Notes under the pieces: model-generated | What the model was told of the DNA's origin: nothing | What the model saw: only the letters and a program-made list of their open reading frames with translations | Databases searched by the model: none | Part shown: piece by piece, positions 8,099-15,336 of the stretch | Numbering within the stretch: the first letter of the stretch is position 1 | How the letters are laid out: each line of letters starts with the position of its first letter | Made by a program: the position numbers and the translations under genes | Assembly: GCA_021786655.1 (NCBI GenBank) | Contig: JAJYMU010000080.1 | Location: forward strand, 1 to 16,914 | Direction of reading: 5' to 3' | Length of the DNA stretch: 16,914 nt | From: Bacteroidota bacterium | Lineage (GTDB): Bacteria; Bacteroidota; Ignavibacteria; Ignavibacteriales; Melioribacteraceae

Positions 8099-8464
8099 GT
8101 GGCCAAAATAATTTCATATTGCGGGTTGCTGTGCCAAAGCTGTCCCATCTACTTAGCCGCAAGAGAGACAAACGAATTAAAGAAGCAAGAATTGGTATCT
8201 GAAATTATCCGCGCATGCAAAGAGATTTACGGAATTGAATACAAGTATGAAGACATCAACGCATGCAACGGTTGCACCTCCAATACCGGAAGATTATTTA
8301 TCGGCTGCAATAATTGTAAGGTTAGAAAGTGCGCCGTTCAAAAAGGAATTGAGAACTGTGCTCACTGCAGCAAATATGTATGCAATGATTTGGCCGAATT
8401 GTTCAAATCAGAACCCGCTTCAAAAGAACGTTTGGACACGATAAGAAACAGTTTTATTAATTGA
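8099..8464 (+). CDS. DUF3795 cysteine-rich protein
   Basis: The protein has about 121 residues and follows the DUF3795 pattern. It opens YCGLLCQSCPIY, a Cys-x3-Cys-x2-Cys cluster. Further Cys pairs follow in ACNGC, IGCNNC, KVRKCAVQKG, NCAHC and YVC. This number and spacing of Cys suggest metal or Fe-S binding; the role of the family is unknown to me. I place the start at GTG 8099 (VAKIISYCG) because family members begin just a few residues before the first Cys. The frame also opens at GTG 8066, eleven codons earlier, and neither start has a good ribosome site. It precedes the methyltransferase by 110 bases on the same strand. A plus-strand frame at 8235-8444 is only a shadow of this gene. Confidence 0.8.
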   Translation: MAKIISYCGLLCQSCPIYLAARETNELKKQELVSEIIRACKEIYGIEYKYEDINACNGCTSNTGRLFIGCNNCKVRKCAVQKGIENCAHCSKYVCNDLAELFKSEPASKERLDTIRNSFIN

Positions 8465-8574
8465 GCGACCGCATTTGTCCGCACTAATTATGATTTATTC
8501 CCAAGTAACTGCTTTTGGTTTCAAACGTCTGATTAAGCACAAATACTTTTCTTACAAGTTAAGCTGAGGGAAAA

Positions 8575-9132
8575 ATGGCAGAACAAGTTTGCCCGGTTTG
8601 GATCGGTTACCTCTTATTAAGTCCGCTTAGAAAATTATTTCAAAGTCCGAATAAGATTTTAAGTCCATACGTTAAGGAGGGAATGAAAGTAATGGACGTG
8701 GGATGCGCGATGGGTTATTTTAGTCTGGAGCTTGCAAAGTTAGTGGGTGCAAATGGAAAAGTGATTTGCGTTGATATGCAGGAAAAGATGCTTGATGTTT
8801 TGAAGAAGCGCGCCGGAAAAGTTAATTTGTTGAAAAGAATTGAACCGCGTTTGTGCAATCAAGAATCACTCGGACTTGATGATCTAAAAGAGAAATTAGA
8901 TTTTGTTCTGGCATTCGCAATGGTGCATGAAGTTCCGGACGCAGTTCCGTTTATAAAGGAAGTTTCAGCAACAATAAAAAGAAAAGGTTGTTTGCTAATT
9001 TCAGAGCCGGCAGGACATGTAACCGAAGAAGATTTCAAGAAGACCATTTCAATTGCCGAACGGAATAATTTAAAGGTGATTGAAAGACCAAAAATAAAAG
9101 GAAGCCACAGCGCTTTGTTTCAGAAAGAATAA
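8575..9132 (+). CDS. Class I SAM-dependent methyltransferase
   Basis: The 185-residue protein has a Rossmann-type methyltransferase fold. Motif I is KVMDVGCAMGYFS (38-50), the ribose-binding acidic residue is Asp67 in CVDMQ, LDFVLAFAMVHEV (108-120) takes the place of motif IV, and KRKGCLLISEP (135-145) is the usual beta-5 region. The N-terminal VCPVWIGYLLLSPLRKL helix is distinctive and may shape the substrate pocket; it resembles a set of small bacterial and archaeal methyltransferases annotated without substrate. GAGGG lies six bases before the ATG, a strong ribosome site. The PAS-domain gene starts 11 bases after the stop, so the two are almost certainly co-transcribed. The substrate is unknown. 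The closeness to a Cys-rich DUF3795 gene hints at metal- or thiol-related chemistry, which is only inference. Confidence 0.87.
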   Translation: MAEQVCPVWIGYLLLSPLRKLFQSPNKILSPYVKEGMKVMDVGCAMGYFSLELAKLVGANGKVICVDMQEKMLDVLKKRAGKVNLLKRIEPRLCNQESLGLDDLKEKLDFVLAFAMVHEVPDAVPFIKEVSATIKRKGCLLISEPAGHVTEEDFKKTISIAERNNLKVIERPKIKGSHSALFQKE

Positions 9133-9143
9133 TCGGAGAACAG

Positions 9144-9476
9144 ATGGATTGGACAAAAGAATTCAGCGCAGCCGTAACGGTTTGCGATAACGAAGGTATT
9201 ATAACCGATATGAATAATAAATCTGCGGCAACTTTTGAAAAAGACGGCGGCTTCGGTTTAATCGGAAAAAGTTTGTTCGAGTGTCACAATAAAAATTCCG
9301 CGGATCAAATCCGCGACTTATTGGATCATCAAAAAACAAATGTATATACAATCGAAAAGAATGGGGTTAAGAAACTAATCTACCAAGCTCCGTGGTACGA
9401 TAACGGTGAAATGAAAGGACTCGTTGAATTGTCTTTGGAAATTCCTTTTGAAATGCCGCATTTCATTAGAGATTAA
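9144..9476 (+). CDS. Stand-alone PAS-domain protein
   Basis: The 110 residues form a single PAS fold with no output domain. It runs AAVTVCDNEGIITDMNNKSAA (first beta strands and helix), GLIGKSLFECHNKNS, a central helix, then IYQAPWYDNGEMKGLVELS, the last strands with the typical Y-x-P-W...G-x-x-G-x-V-E-x-S pattern. This pattern is seen in small heme- or ligand-binding PAS proteins of anaerobes. GGAGAA before the ATG is a good ribosome site. It lies 11 bases after the methyltransferase gene, so it may sense the signal or bind the ligand that the enzyme handles. With no effector domain, any signalling must go through a partner protein. The gene is complete at both ends. Confidence 0.82.
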   Translation: MDWTKEFSAAVTVCDNEGIITDMNNKSAATFEKDGGFGLIGKSLFECHNKNSADQIRDLLDHQKTNVYTIEKNGVKKLIYQAPWYDNGEMKGLVELSLEIPFEMPHFIRD

Positions 9477-9503
9477 TCAACGGCAATCATGCTGTAAAAT
9501 ATT

Positions 9504-9755
9504 TCAATTGGGTTTTTCCGGTTCGTCTTTTTTAATCACTTCAACAGTAAAATTTGCCGCGAGCGCAGCAAGCGCGCCAACCGCTGCCAGCACCGGTGCG
9601 AAGAAAGCTCCTATCACGCCAACTGTTACCGGTATTTCAATGTAAGTCCGTCCGTTAACATCTTTAATAATAATTCTACGCGCGTTGCCTTCTTTAATCA
9701 ACTCTTCAATCTTGGCAAGTAATTCTTTTCCGTTGATGGTGAACTTGGTGGACAC
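9504..9755 (-). CDS. DUF4342 family protein
   Basis: The 83-residue protein matches the DUF4342 pattern: an N-terminal amphipathic region (FTINGKELLAKIEELIKEGN), the core ARRIIIKDVNGRTYIEIPVT, a hydrophobic Gly/Ala-rich stretch (VGVIGAFFAPVLAAVGALAALAA), and a short FTVEV tail. The hydrophobic stretch could insert in the membrane. The start is a GTG at 9755, chosen because AGAGAGG lies five bases before it; the ATG two bases upstream is out of frame. It is convergent with the PAS gene (27 bases apart) and follows the related small gene at 9798-10016 by 42 bases. The family function is unknown to me. Confidence 0.85.
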   Translation of the reverse strand: MSTKFTINGKELLAKIEELIKEGNARRIIIKDVNGRTYIEIPVTVGVIGAFFAPVLAAVGALAALAANFTVEVIKKDEPEKPN

Positions 9756-9797
9756 ATTAACCTCTCTATTTTTTGAAACGAATTGGCAGCGCTGAAT

Positions 9798-10016
9798 TTA
9801 GATTTGTTCGCTCAATCGAATCACGCTAACGTGGAAACGGGGAAAAATATGTGCGGCGGCTTTGAAAAATTCTACTACTGCGGTAAGAAACGACCGCGCT
9901 GCGAATGAATCAATAGAAAAGTCGAGAAGATAATTTTCCTCGTCGGTTTTAATCACGATGCGTTTCACCTTTCCGCTCGAAACATATTTTTCTATGTGTA
10001 GATTGAATTCGTTCAT
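9798..10016 (-). CDS. Small protein related in layout to DUF4342
   Basis: A protein of 72 residues starting MNEFNLHIEKYVSSGKVKRI. The segment SGKVKRIVIKTDEENYLLDFS parallels EGNARRIIIKDVNGRTYIEIP in the next gene. It is followed by a hydrophobic stretch (FLTAVVEFFKAAAHIF) and then VSVIRLS, parallel to FTVEVIKK. I read it as a diverged duplicate. ATG 10016 is preferred over the in-frame GTG at 10034 because GAGAAG sits five bases before it. It is upstream of the DUF4342 gene, same strand, likely one transcript. No other family is recognised. Confidence 0.7.
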   Translation of the reverse strand: MNEFNLHIEKYVSSGKVKRIVIKTDEENYLLDFSIDSFAARSFLTAVVEFFKAAAHIFPRFHVSVIRLSEQI

Positions 10017-10132
10017 TTCAACTTCTCGATTCACATCCTTTATTTCTTATAACATATTAGATGAACGAAAAGTTTAATAGGTTCCGCGCTTAAGAGGGTT
10101 AAATTTTGGTAATAATTTGCTTTGCGATGAAT

Positions 10133-10621
10133 TTATTTCTTTCGTTTCCAAAAATAATAGACTGGTATTCCGATACCGAGGAACAATAATCCAGCCCATG
10201 CCTGCTGCGGTTTTTCGATGAGCGTATTTACTACAAACCAGACCGCCATTGCAATGAAAAATAACGGTGTAACCGGATAACCGAAAGTTGAATACGGGCG
10301 TTCTATCTGCGGCAGCTTTCTGCGGAAGATAAAAATGCTAACTGCGGTCATACTGAAAAAATTAAAAGCAAGCTCGCCGTAGGCTTTGTTAAGATAGACA
10401 TAAACGCCGCCCGCTTCAGGAAACATTGAACCTAATTCGGAAAAAGTTAATGCGCCGGAAAGAGCCATCAATCCGCCAACCAGCCATGCAAACAATATTA
10501 GCAGCGGATCATTTAATGATTTGGCGATTAACGACGGCGTGAAAAAAATTCCCGAGCCTATCGTTGAACCGATAGCAATCATTGTCAAATCGAATGCGGT
10601 AAGTTTTTTCTTTAACGACAT
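10133..10621 (-). pseudogene. Amino-acid permease (APC superfamily) with a large internal in-frame deletion
   Basis: The frame encodes 162 residues, about one third of a normal APC permease (about 450-500). Residues 1-86 match the start of LAT-type transporters: KLTAFDLTMIAIGSTIGSGIFFTPS is the unwound TM1 substrate loop, followed by TM2 (LFAWLVGGLMALSGALTFSEL) and the TM3 start (FPEAGGVYVYLNKAYGELAF). From residue 87 (NFFSMTAVSIFIFRRK) onward it matches the end of the same proteins, with ERPYSTFGYPVTPLFF and the last two helices. TM4 to about TM9 are missing, and the junction is near 10360-10370. The two ends are well conserved and in frame, so the deletion is recent, or it is an assembly collapse. 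A working transporter is unlikely. A very small natural protein is possible but I know no family like it. The ribosome site is weak. Confidence 0.8.
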
Positions 10622-10749
10622 AATGAACGAAGTTCTATGCTTAGTTATTCAACAAAGAATAATTCTTGATTTAAGATAAGGAGATTTTTCAGTGAGTTGC
10701 TTTTGTTTTCTAATTTGATTTTTTGTGCGGCGGTTAGATAACCGGAGAT

Positions 10750-10926
10750 TTATTTTTCCGATTCAATTTTCGATTTGTCTTTTTCTTCCGATCGGGAAAC
10801 GAGACTAATACGGATTTCTGGAAAGAGTCCTTCGTTAACAACTTTTATTTCAAAATGGGAATCCTCGTTTTGTCGCGGCTGATAATTGCTGGTTTGATTT
10901 TCTCGTGCAAGTGTAATTGCTAACAT
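10750..10926 (-). CDS. Short ORF, possible gene remnant
   Basis: A minus-strand frame of 58 residues from ATG 10926 to TAA 10752-10750. The same frame is open for about 17 further codons upstream, to a TAG inside the first stem-loop. It reads like coding sequence (HFEIKVVNEGLFPEIRISLVSR, then a charged tail EEKDKSKIESEK). No family is recognised and the ribosome site is poor. It could be the 3' end of a gene whose front part was replaced by the stem-loop repeat, a small hypothetical gene, or chance. Confidence 0.3.
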   Translation of the reverse strand: MLAITLARENQTSNYQPRQNEDSHFEIKVVNEGLFPEIRISLVSRSEEKDKSKIESEK

Positions 10927-10965
10927 GAATTCCGAGATAAATTTAAGTTGATAATTTTGTTTAAT

Positions 10966-11131
10966 CCGCCTTCGCGTTCGCTACGACGGACGAGAAGGTT
11001 AGGTATAATTCCTCGCAGCTTGCTGCGGATTTGTGTCCAGTTCGCCGCAGCGAATTGTTCTGGAGTACATACTCTTGATCGTGATTTCAATTTAGGAATA
11101 ACGGGGCACTGTTCCTAATTCCGATTTCAAT
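10966..11131. repeat. Array of four stem-loops (REP-like, composite)
   Basis: Four inverted repeats follow each other. First, 10970-10997 is an 11-base stem with one mismatch and one G-T pair around a CTACGA loop. Second, 11014-11027 is CGCAGC-TT-GCTGCG. Third, 11037-11063 has outer arms CCAG/CTGG enclosing TTCGC-CGCA-GCGAA. Fourth, 11092-11118 has arms TTAGGAA/TTCCTAA, enclosed by two direct copies of GATTTCAAT (11083-11091 and 11123-11131). The first three are G+C-rich within an AT-rich spacer. Such dense palindromes between genes are usual for dispersed REP- or MITE-like elements. No coding role is apparent. Confidence 0.55.
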
Positions 11132-11213
11132 GTAAAAAAATTCTTTTTAAACGGTCAAATTATTTTTTCAAATCAAAAAATATTTTTCTTGACTTCACTT
11201 GCTATTTACATTT

Positions 11214-11225
11214 ACGACCTGTCGT
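11214..11225. promoter_or_regulatory. Perfect palindrome ACGAC-CT-GTCGT, operator-like
   Basis: The 12-base palindrome ends on the first base of the complement of the glycosidase stop codon (TGA at 11227-11225). TTGACT lies at 11189-11194, 19 bases before the palindrome on the plus strand, like a -35 box in front of a repressor site. The word ACGAC..GTCGT is similar to operators of BlaI/MecI-type repressors as I recall them. No plus-strand gene follows it, so it may be a leftover or chance. Confidence 0.25.
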
Positions 11226-13834
11226 CATTTTACCGAGATTACAATTTTATGTTTGACAAATTCATTTCCGGTTCCAGAAATATTTACGATCAACCTTACA
11301 TCCTTCAATTCTGCACCGGTGATTTTGATAGCTAAGTCGGAATTCATTATTCCAAGTTCATAATTTGTATTCGGTTTGCCTTCGCAATCTATTGTGAGTT
11401 GTTTTCCTTCAAGTTTTTGCGAAACTATTTTCAGTCCCTCGTTCGTAACGCCAATCGGAGAATTTTTTGCAAGCGAATAAATTGCAATTGCATGTTTGTA
11501 TGAAACAACTAACTCGCTTTTGTTTTTCACTTTGAAACTTGTTCGCAGTTGATACGCTTGTTCATGTTTGAGCAATTCAAATTGAACCGGATTACCGTTC
11601 AGCGTGACAGATGATATTTCTGTTCCAAGCGTAAAATCCGGCGCGAATTCAAAATCAATTTCTTTGTCGCCATTCGCATCGGTAAACAATCTCATTTCAT
11701 CGTTCTTCACTCTACACTCTGCACTCACTGTTTTATTTCCAACTCTAATATTGTTCACTTTCAAAAATTTCCAATCAGCCGGCAGTTTCGGCGCCAAAGT
11801 TATTTTGTTTTCAAGCGCATTAACGTTAAGTCCGATCAATCCATTCATCATAGGGAAAACATAACCGCTGACGCTGAATCCTTGATCGTGATATGCTTCG
11901 CCAAGTTTTGTATTAATGTCACCGGAAAATACTTCCGGCACAATTCCCAAACCGTAATCAAAAGCATGCTGCGCCGTTTTGAATACAGTTTCATATCCTT
12001 GCAAATCAAAGTGAGTCTTAAATTGTGCCGCGCCGATTAAATATGAAGTGAACGGCCAAACGGTTCCATAATTGTAATTTGTCGGTTCATACAGCGAGGA
12101 CTTGTTAGAAAGGTTGCGAACACCCCAATCTGTTACCATATCGCTTTCGTTAAATTTTTCAATGGTACCCTCGCTTCGCCCTTTATCCATTAGCCCAAAC
12201 ATGATTGATGCCGACGAATAAATATTTTTGTCGCGTACTTGTTTGCCGTCTTCTGCCGCACCGAAACTGTAAAAACCTAGGTCGTCTATCCAATAAATCT
12301 TTTCCAAAGCTTGCTGCGCTTGTCGAAAAAGTTTCGCAGATTCATTTTCAATTTTTTTATCGCTGACATACTTTGCCATCAAGTTGACTTCTTTGATGCC
12401 TTGTGTCCACAAACTTTGAGTATAATTGTCGTTGAAAATTTTCACGAGCGTACCGAACTCCAGCACGCCAAGTCCGGCTCCTTTCAAATCCATCAGCCCG
12501 TCGCCGTTGCTGTCTTTGCTTTTGCACCATTCATACGCTTGAACAATCGACTTCCAACTTTTTCTTATGAACTCAATGTCACCGGTTTTTTTGAAATAAT
12601 CTCCAATTGCGACCAAATACCATGGCGAAGTATCGGCATGATTGTATCCGAAATGATAATCGTTCCACCAATCAACAAGTCCATCACTTTGAGAAAGTTC
12701 ATGCGCCATTTTTCCGATATCAATGTTTTTGTCAAATGGATTTTTTTTACGAATCGGAAAATTATCTTGCCTCTGCCATTTTTGAGTAAACTCTAATACG
12801 TCCTTAACGGTTTGGTAATCGCCGTAACTGTTCATAGCGAGAGAATTGATAAATGCATCGCCGCCGAAGAACCACGCAAATCCGGGACGACCTCCGCCGC
12901 CGCTCATCCCGTATCCGGCAACCAAACCTTTTCCAAGATTCGGATTGTCCACCAGCAAATTGTTCAGCGCAACTTTTCCGTATTCAAATGCAAGATTCAG
13001 TTTATCATCCGGCGTGATTACTTCTACGGTCGAGTTTCTTAAGTTTTTGTAGAACTGATAATTTTCGTCGTAAAGTTTTTCTATGTTCGATAGAATATTT
13101 CTGTAAAGAACTTTCACCGAATCGTATTTTGCCTTCACCGGACTTCCGGCAATTACAATCGGAATAAATTTATCTTTTGCGTCGCCCGGTTTAATTTCCA
13201 TTTTGAATTGAATCGGATTTTCGGCGAACATGTGCGCCGGCGTTGCAGTCATTTGTTCGGCAGCAGGCGATCCGCACAAAAACAATCCGCGCTGCTGAGA
13301 TTCCGAAATGACGTAGGCTTTCATATCGTCATCCCAATAGCTGTATTGTCCGCCGATTCCCGCGGGCCATTGCGGCTGCATCACCGGCATAAATCCCGGA
13401 ACGATTGTGAGTGGGGTTGTTGTGTTAACATCGAGCAAAATTATTGCGGCGGGTTTATCATGCGGAACAAAAATTATTTCTTTAACCGTGAACGATTCAT
13501 AAACAAAAGTAATGGTCGTTGCTTCGGGTGTTACCGTAATATCGCGCAAAATATCTTTCGACATGATCGGCTGTGTGGTTGTGCCGACAAAAAATTGCAT
13601 GTCAAAATTACGAAGCACTTTCCATGGCCAAATCCACATTTCGAACGAGCCGTTTTCAAATCCCATCAATGCGGCTTTACGCCCAACCTTATCCATGTAT
13701 TGATTCGGCTGAGCGGGACGCGTTAAGGCGAGATCGTTTGGTTTAATCTCAAACTTGTTTATTAAGCCGGTTTGCGCAGAAATTGTCAGCGTCAATATGA
13801 GTAGAAGTATTAAGGATAATTTTAATTGTTTCAT
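11225..13834 (-). CDS. Secreted glycogen-debranching-like glycosidase (amylo-alpha-1,6-glucosidase-type six-hairpin fold)
   Basis: The 869-residue protein begins with a signal peptide (MKQLKLSLILLLILTLTISA, cut near residue 20). The first 270 residues form a beta-rich N-terminal domain. An (alpha/alpha)6 barrel follows at about 275-680. Motifs match the C-terminal domain of glycogen debranching enzymes: WFFGGDAFIN (321-330, usually WFxGRDT), DTSPWYLVAIGDYF (401-414), DSNGDGLMD (441-449), NYNYGTVWPFTSYLIGAA (586-603) and PEVFSGD (633-639). Likely catalytic acids are Asp326, Asp449 or Glu634, but I cannot assign them. The tail from about 680 is another beta domain. It should hydrolyse alpha-linked glucans or similar oligosaccharides outside the cytoplasm. 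The Arg of GRD is Gly here, so substrate may differ from glycogen branches. It lies 61 bases downstream of dinB, same strand. Plus-strand open frames inside it are shadows. Confidence 0.8.
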   Translation of the reverse strand: MKQLKLSLILLLILTLTISAQTGLINKFEIKPNDLALTRPAQPNQYMDKVGRKAALMGFENGSFEMWIWPWKVLRNFDMQFFVGTTTQPIMSKDILRDITVTPEATTITFVYESFTVKEIIFVPHDKPAAIILLDVNTTTPLTIVPGFMPVMQPQWPAGIGGQYSYWDDDMKAYVISESQQRGLFLCGSPAAEQMTATPAHMFAENPIQFKMEIKPGDAKDKFIPIVIAGSPVKAKYDSVKVLYRNILSNIEKLYDENYQFYKNLRNSTVEVITPDDKLNLAFEYGKVALNNLLVDNPNLGKGLVAGYGMSGGGGRPGFAWFFGGDAFINSLAMNSYGDYQTVKDVLEFTQKWQRQDNFPIRKKNPFDKNIDIGKMAHELSQSDGLVDWWNDYHFGYNHADTSPWYLVAIGDYFKKTGDIEFIRKSWKSIVQAYEWCKSKDSNGDGLMDLKGAGLGVLEFGTLVKIFNDNYTQSLWTQGIKEVNLMAKYVSDKKIENESAKLFRQAQQALEKIYWIDDLGFYSFGAAEDGKQVRDKNIYSSASIMFGLMDKGRSEGTIEKFNESDMVTDWGVRNLSNKSSLYEPTNYNYGTVWPFTSYLIGAAQFKTHFDLQGYETVFKTAQHAFDYGLGIVPEVFSGDINTKLGEAYHDQGFSVSGYVFPMMNGLIGLNVNALENKITLAPKLPADWKFLKVNNIRVGNKTVSAECRVKNDEMRLFTDANGDKEIDFEFAPDFTLGTEISSVTLNGNPVQFELLKHEQAYQLRTSFKVKNKSELVVSYKHAIAIYSLAKNSPIGVTNEGLKIVSQKLEGKQLTIDCEGKPNTNYELGIMNSDLAIKITGAELKDVRLIVNISGTGNEFVKHKIVISVK

Positions 13835-13895
13835 TGTTTGATAGTTTTATTGTTATAAAAATTATTTGTTTTACGCCATCGCCTCAACACGGCTG

Positions 13896-15047
13896 TTAAT
13901 CATTCTCTGTTTTACCAATGTGAATCGATTCGAAACCGTACTTGTCTCTAATTTTGGTTACCGCGCTAAGCATTTTCTTTCTTGCGATTTCTTCGTCTTC
14001 AAACAAAATTTCCTGTTCGGCAAACTGACTTAACTTGCTAAGATGAATTCCGATTAGACGGATGCCAACTCCGCGAGTAAATGCTTTTCTGAACAGATCA
14101 ACGGCTACATCGTAGACTACTTTGTCGTCGTCGGTTTGCTTAATTGTCTTTGCCCTGGTGAGTGTAGAAAAATCCGCGTAGCGCAATTTTATCGAAACTG
14201 TTGAAGTTTGCAGCATTCCATTTCTTAAAAGCTGGCAAGCTTCCCCCACAAGTTCAAAAATGACCGACTCGATTTTTGTTTTGCTTACTATGTCTTTACC
14301 AAACGTGGTCTCTTTCGAAATACTTTTTCGTTCGTGCTCGACTGATAAAAGATCGGTCCCGTGGCCGTTTGCTTTCTTCCAAAGATCCGTGCCGTACTTG
14401 CCGAGAAGAATCGATAAATAATCTTGCGAAACATTTGCAATATCGTTTACGGTTATAAATCCGCGAGAGTGCAGCAAATTAAAAGTTGCTTTCCCTATTC
14501 CGGGAATCTTTTCGATCTTGAGCGGAGCCAAGAATTCTTTTTCTTTTCCGTGCGGAACGAATGTAATCCCTTTCGGCTTTTTAAAATCTGAAGCGATCTT
14601 GGCAACGGTTTTGTTGCTTGCAATTCCAATTGAGCATGGAAGTCCAATCGTTTCCCAAATTTCTTTTTGAATCCGTTCTGCAAATGAATCGGGTGCACCA
14701 TAAATTTTTTCGCAACCGGTAAAGTCGAGATAGAATTCATCAATGGAAGCTCTTTCAACTATCGGGAAAACTTTTTCGAGCAATCTTTTTACCACTCTCG
14801 AGTATCGCCCGTATTCTTTATGATGGCCGTGAAGATAAATTCCGTTGGGACATAAACGAAAAGCCGTTTTGATCGGCATCGCCGAATGAAGTCCATACTT
14901 GCGCGCTTCGTAACTACATGCCGCAACAACTCCGCGACCGTGAGGGTCGCCGCCGACTATTACCGGTTTGCCTTCCAAGGAGGGATCTAAAATCCTTTCG
15001 ACTGAAACGAAGAAAGCGTCCATGTCTAAGTGGAAGATTGTTTTCAT
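13896..15047 (-). CDS. dinB: DNA polymerase IV (Y-family)
   Basis: The 383-residue protein is a complete Y-family translesion polymerase. The first catalytic Asp is Asp8 in HLDMDAFFVSVE, with steric-gate Phe13. The catalytic pair is Asp103-Glu104 in SIDEFYLDFTG. SIGIASNKTVAKIAS (139-153) and the helix-hairpin-helix KIPGIGKAT (180-188) follow. The little-finger domain covers about 240-345. QEILF (345-349) fits the sliding-clamp motif QxxLF, and a usual C-terminal end (KIRDKYGFESI) follows. It extends primers across damaged bases with low fidelity. No LexA-type operator and no clear ribosome site are seen in the 5' region, so damage control is not shown. The upstream spacer up to the tRNA terminator contains no gene. 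Confidence 0.96.
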   Translation of the reverse strand: MKTIFHLDMDAFFVSVERILDPSLEGKPVIVGGDPHGRGVVAACSYEARKYGLHSAMPIKTAFRLCPNGIYLHGHHKEYGRYSRVVKRLLEKVFPIVERASIDEFYLDFTGCEKIYGAPDSFAERIQKEIWETIGLPCSIGIASNKTVAKIASDFKKPKGITFVPHGKEKEFLAPLKIEKIPGIGKATFNLLHSRGFITVNDIANVSQDYLSILLGKYGTDLWKKANGHGTDLLSVEHERKSISKETTFGKDIVSKTKIESVIFELVGEACQLLRNGMLQTSTVSIKLRYADFSTLTRAKTIKQTDDDKVVYDVAVDLFRKAFTRGVGIRLIGIHLSKLSQFAEQEILFEDEEIARKKMLSAVTKIRDKYGFESIHIGKTEND

Positions 15048-15297
15048 AAAAAGGTGTGCTTTAGAAAATTTTTGCTGTTCTTTTAATTAAAATGGTTTCG
15101 TCGTGCAGTAAACAAATGAACGTTATAATATGAAAAATTTGATTCTATCAATCAACTCTGTCCGTTGTTTATCTTGTTGGTTTATCAATAGTTTTTCGTA
15201 GCTGAATTATATGACTCAAAAAGAACCGCGACGAATTCTTAATCTGGCAAATGAGTAAAAATATTACGGCATGTTTCTTTAGAATGGCTTCAATTGA
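15048..15297. other. Intergenic spacer, nothing recognised
   Basis: About 250 AT-rich bases lie between dinB and the tRNA terminator. I see no supported open frame, repeat or clear promoter. It must contain the dinB promoter, since the terminator at 15298-15332 would stop transcripts coming from the tRNA. Confidence 0.4.
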
Positions 15298-15332
15298 AAA
15301 AACCTCAAATACATTTTGTATTCAAGGTTTTT
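15298..15332 (-). terminator. Rho-independent terminator downstream of tRNA-Lys
   Basis: A 16-base stem with two G-U pairs (outer arms AAAAACCT / AGGTTTTT) encloses an AAA loop when read on the minus strand. The T-rich end gives the poly-U tail. It begins four bases after the tRNA 3' end. The A and T runs on both sides mean it may work in both directions. Confidence 0.8.
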
Positions 15333-15336
15333 CTAG

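Larger units (their letters stand above)
10622..11224. other. Gene-poor stretch with stem-loops and possible remnants
   Basis: No complete gene is evident in these 600 bases. The left part (10750-10926, minus) holds a short open frame that may be a remnant. The middle (10966-11131) holds a row of stem-loops. The right end (11132-11224) is AT-rich and contains a 12-base palindrome at the glycosidase stop. None of the stem-loops is followed by a clear T-run, so the terminator of the glycosidase gene is not certain. Confidence 0.5.

Noticed and set aside
9504..10016. Toxin-antitoxin pair
   Set aside because: Two small genes in tandem fit in size, but both look like DUF4342-type proteins and neither shows a toxin or DNA-binding antitoxin motif.
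11092..11118. TTAGGAA/TTCCTAA hairpin as terminator of the glycosidase gene
   Set aside because: No T-run follows the stem on the minus strand and the arms are short; a repeat element explains it better.
12311..12796. Plus-strand open frame of 161 codons
   Set aside because: Also a shadow of the glycosidase; the minus-strand protein is well conserved through this part.
13208..13726. Plus-strand open frame of 172 codons
   Set aside because: It lies fully inside the glycosidase gene on the other strand, has no family features and no ribosome site.
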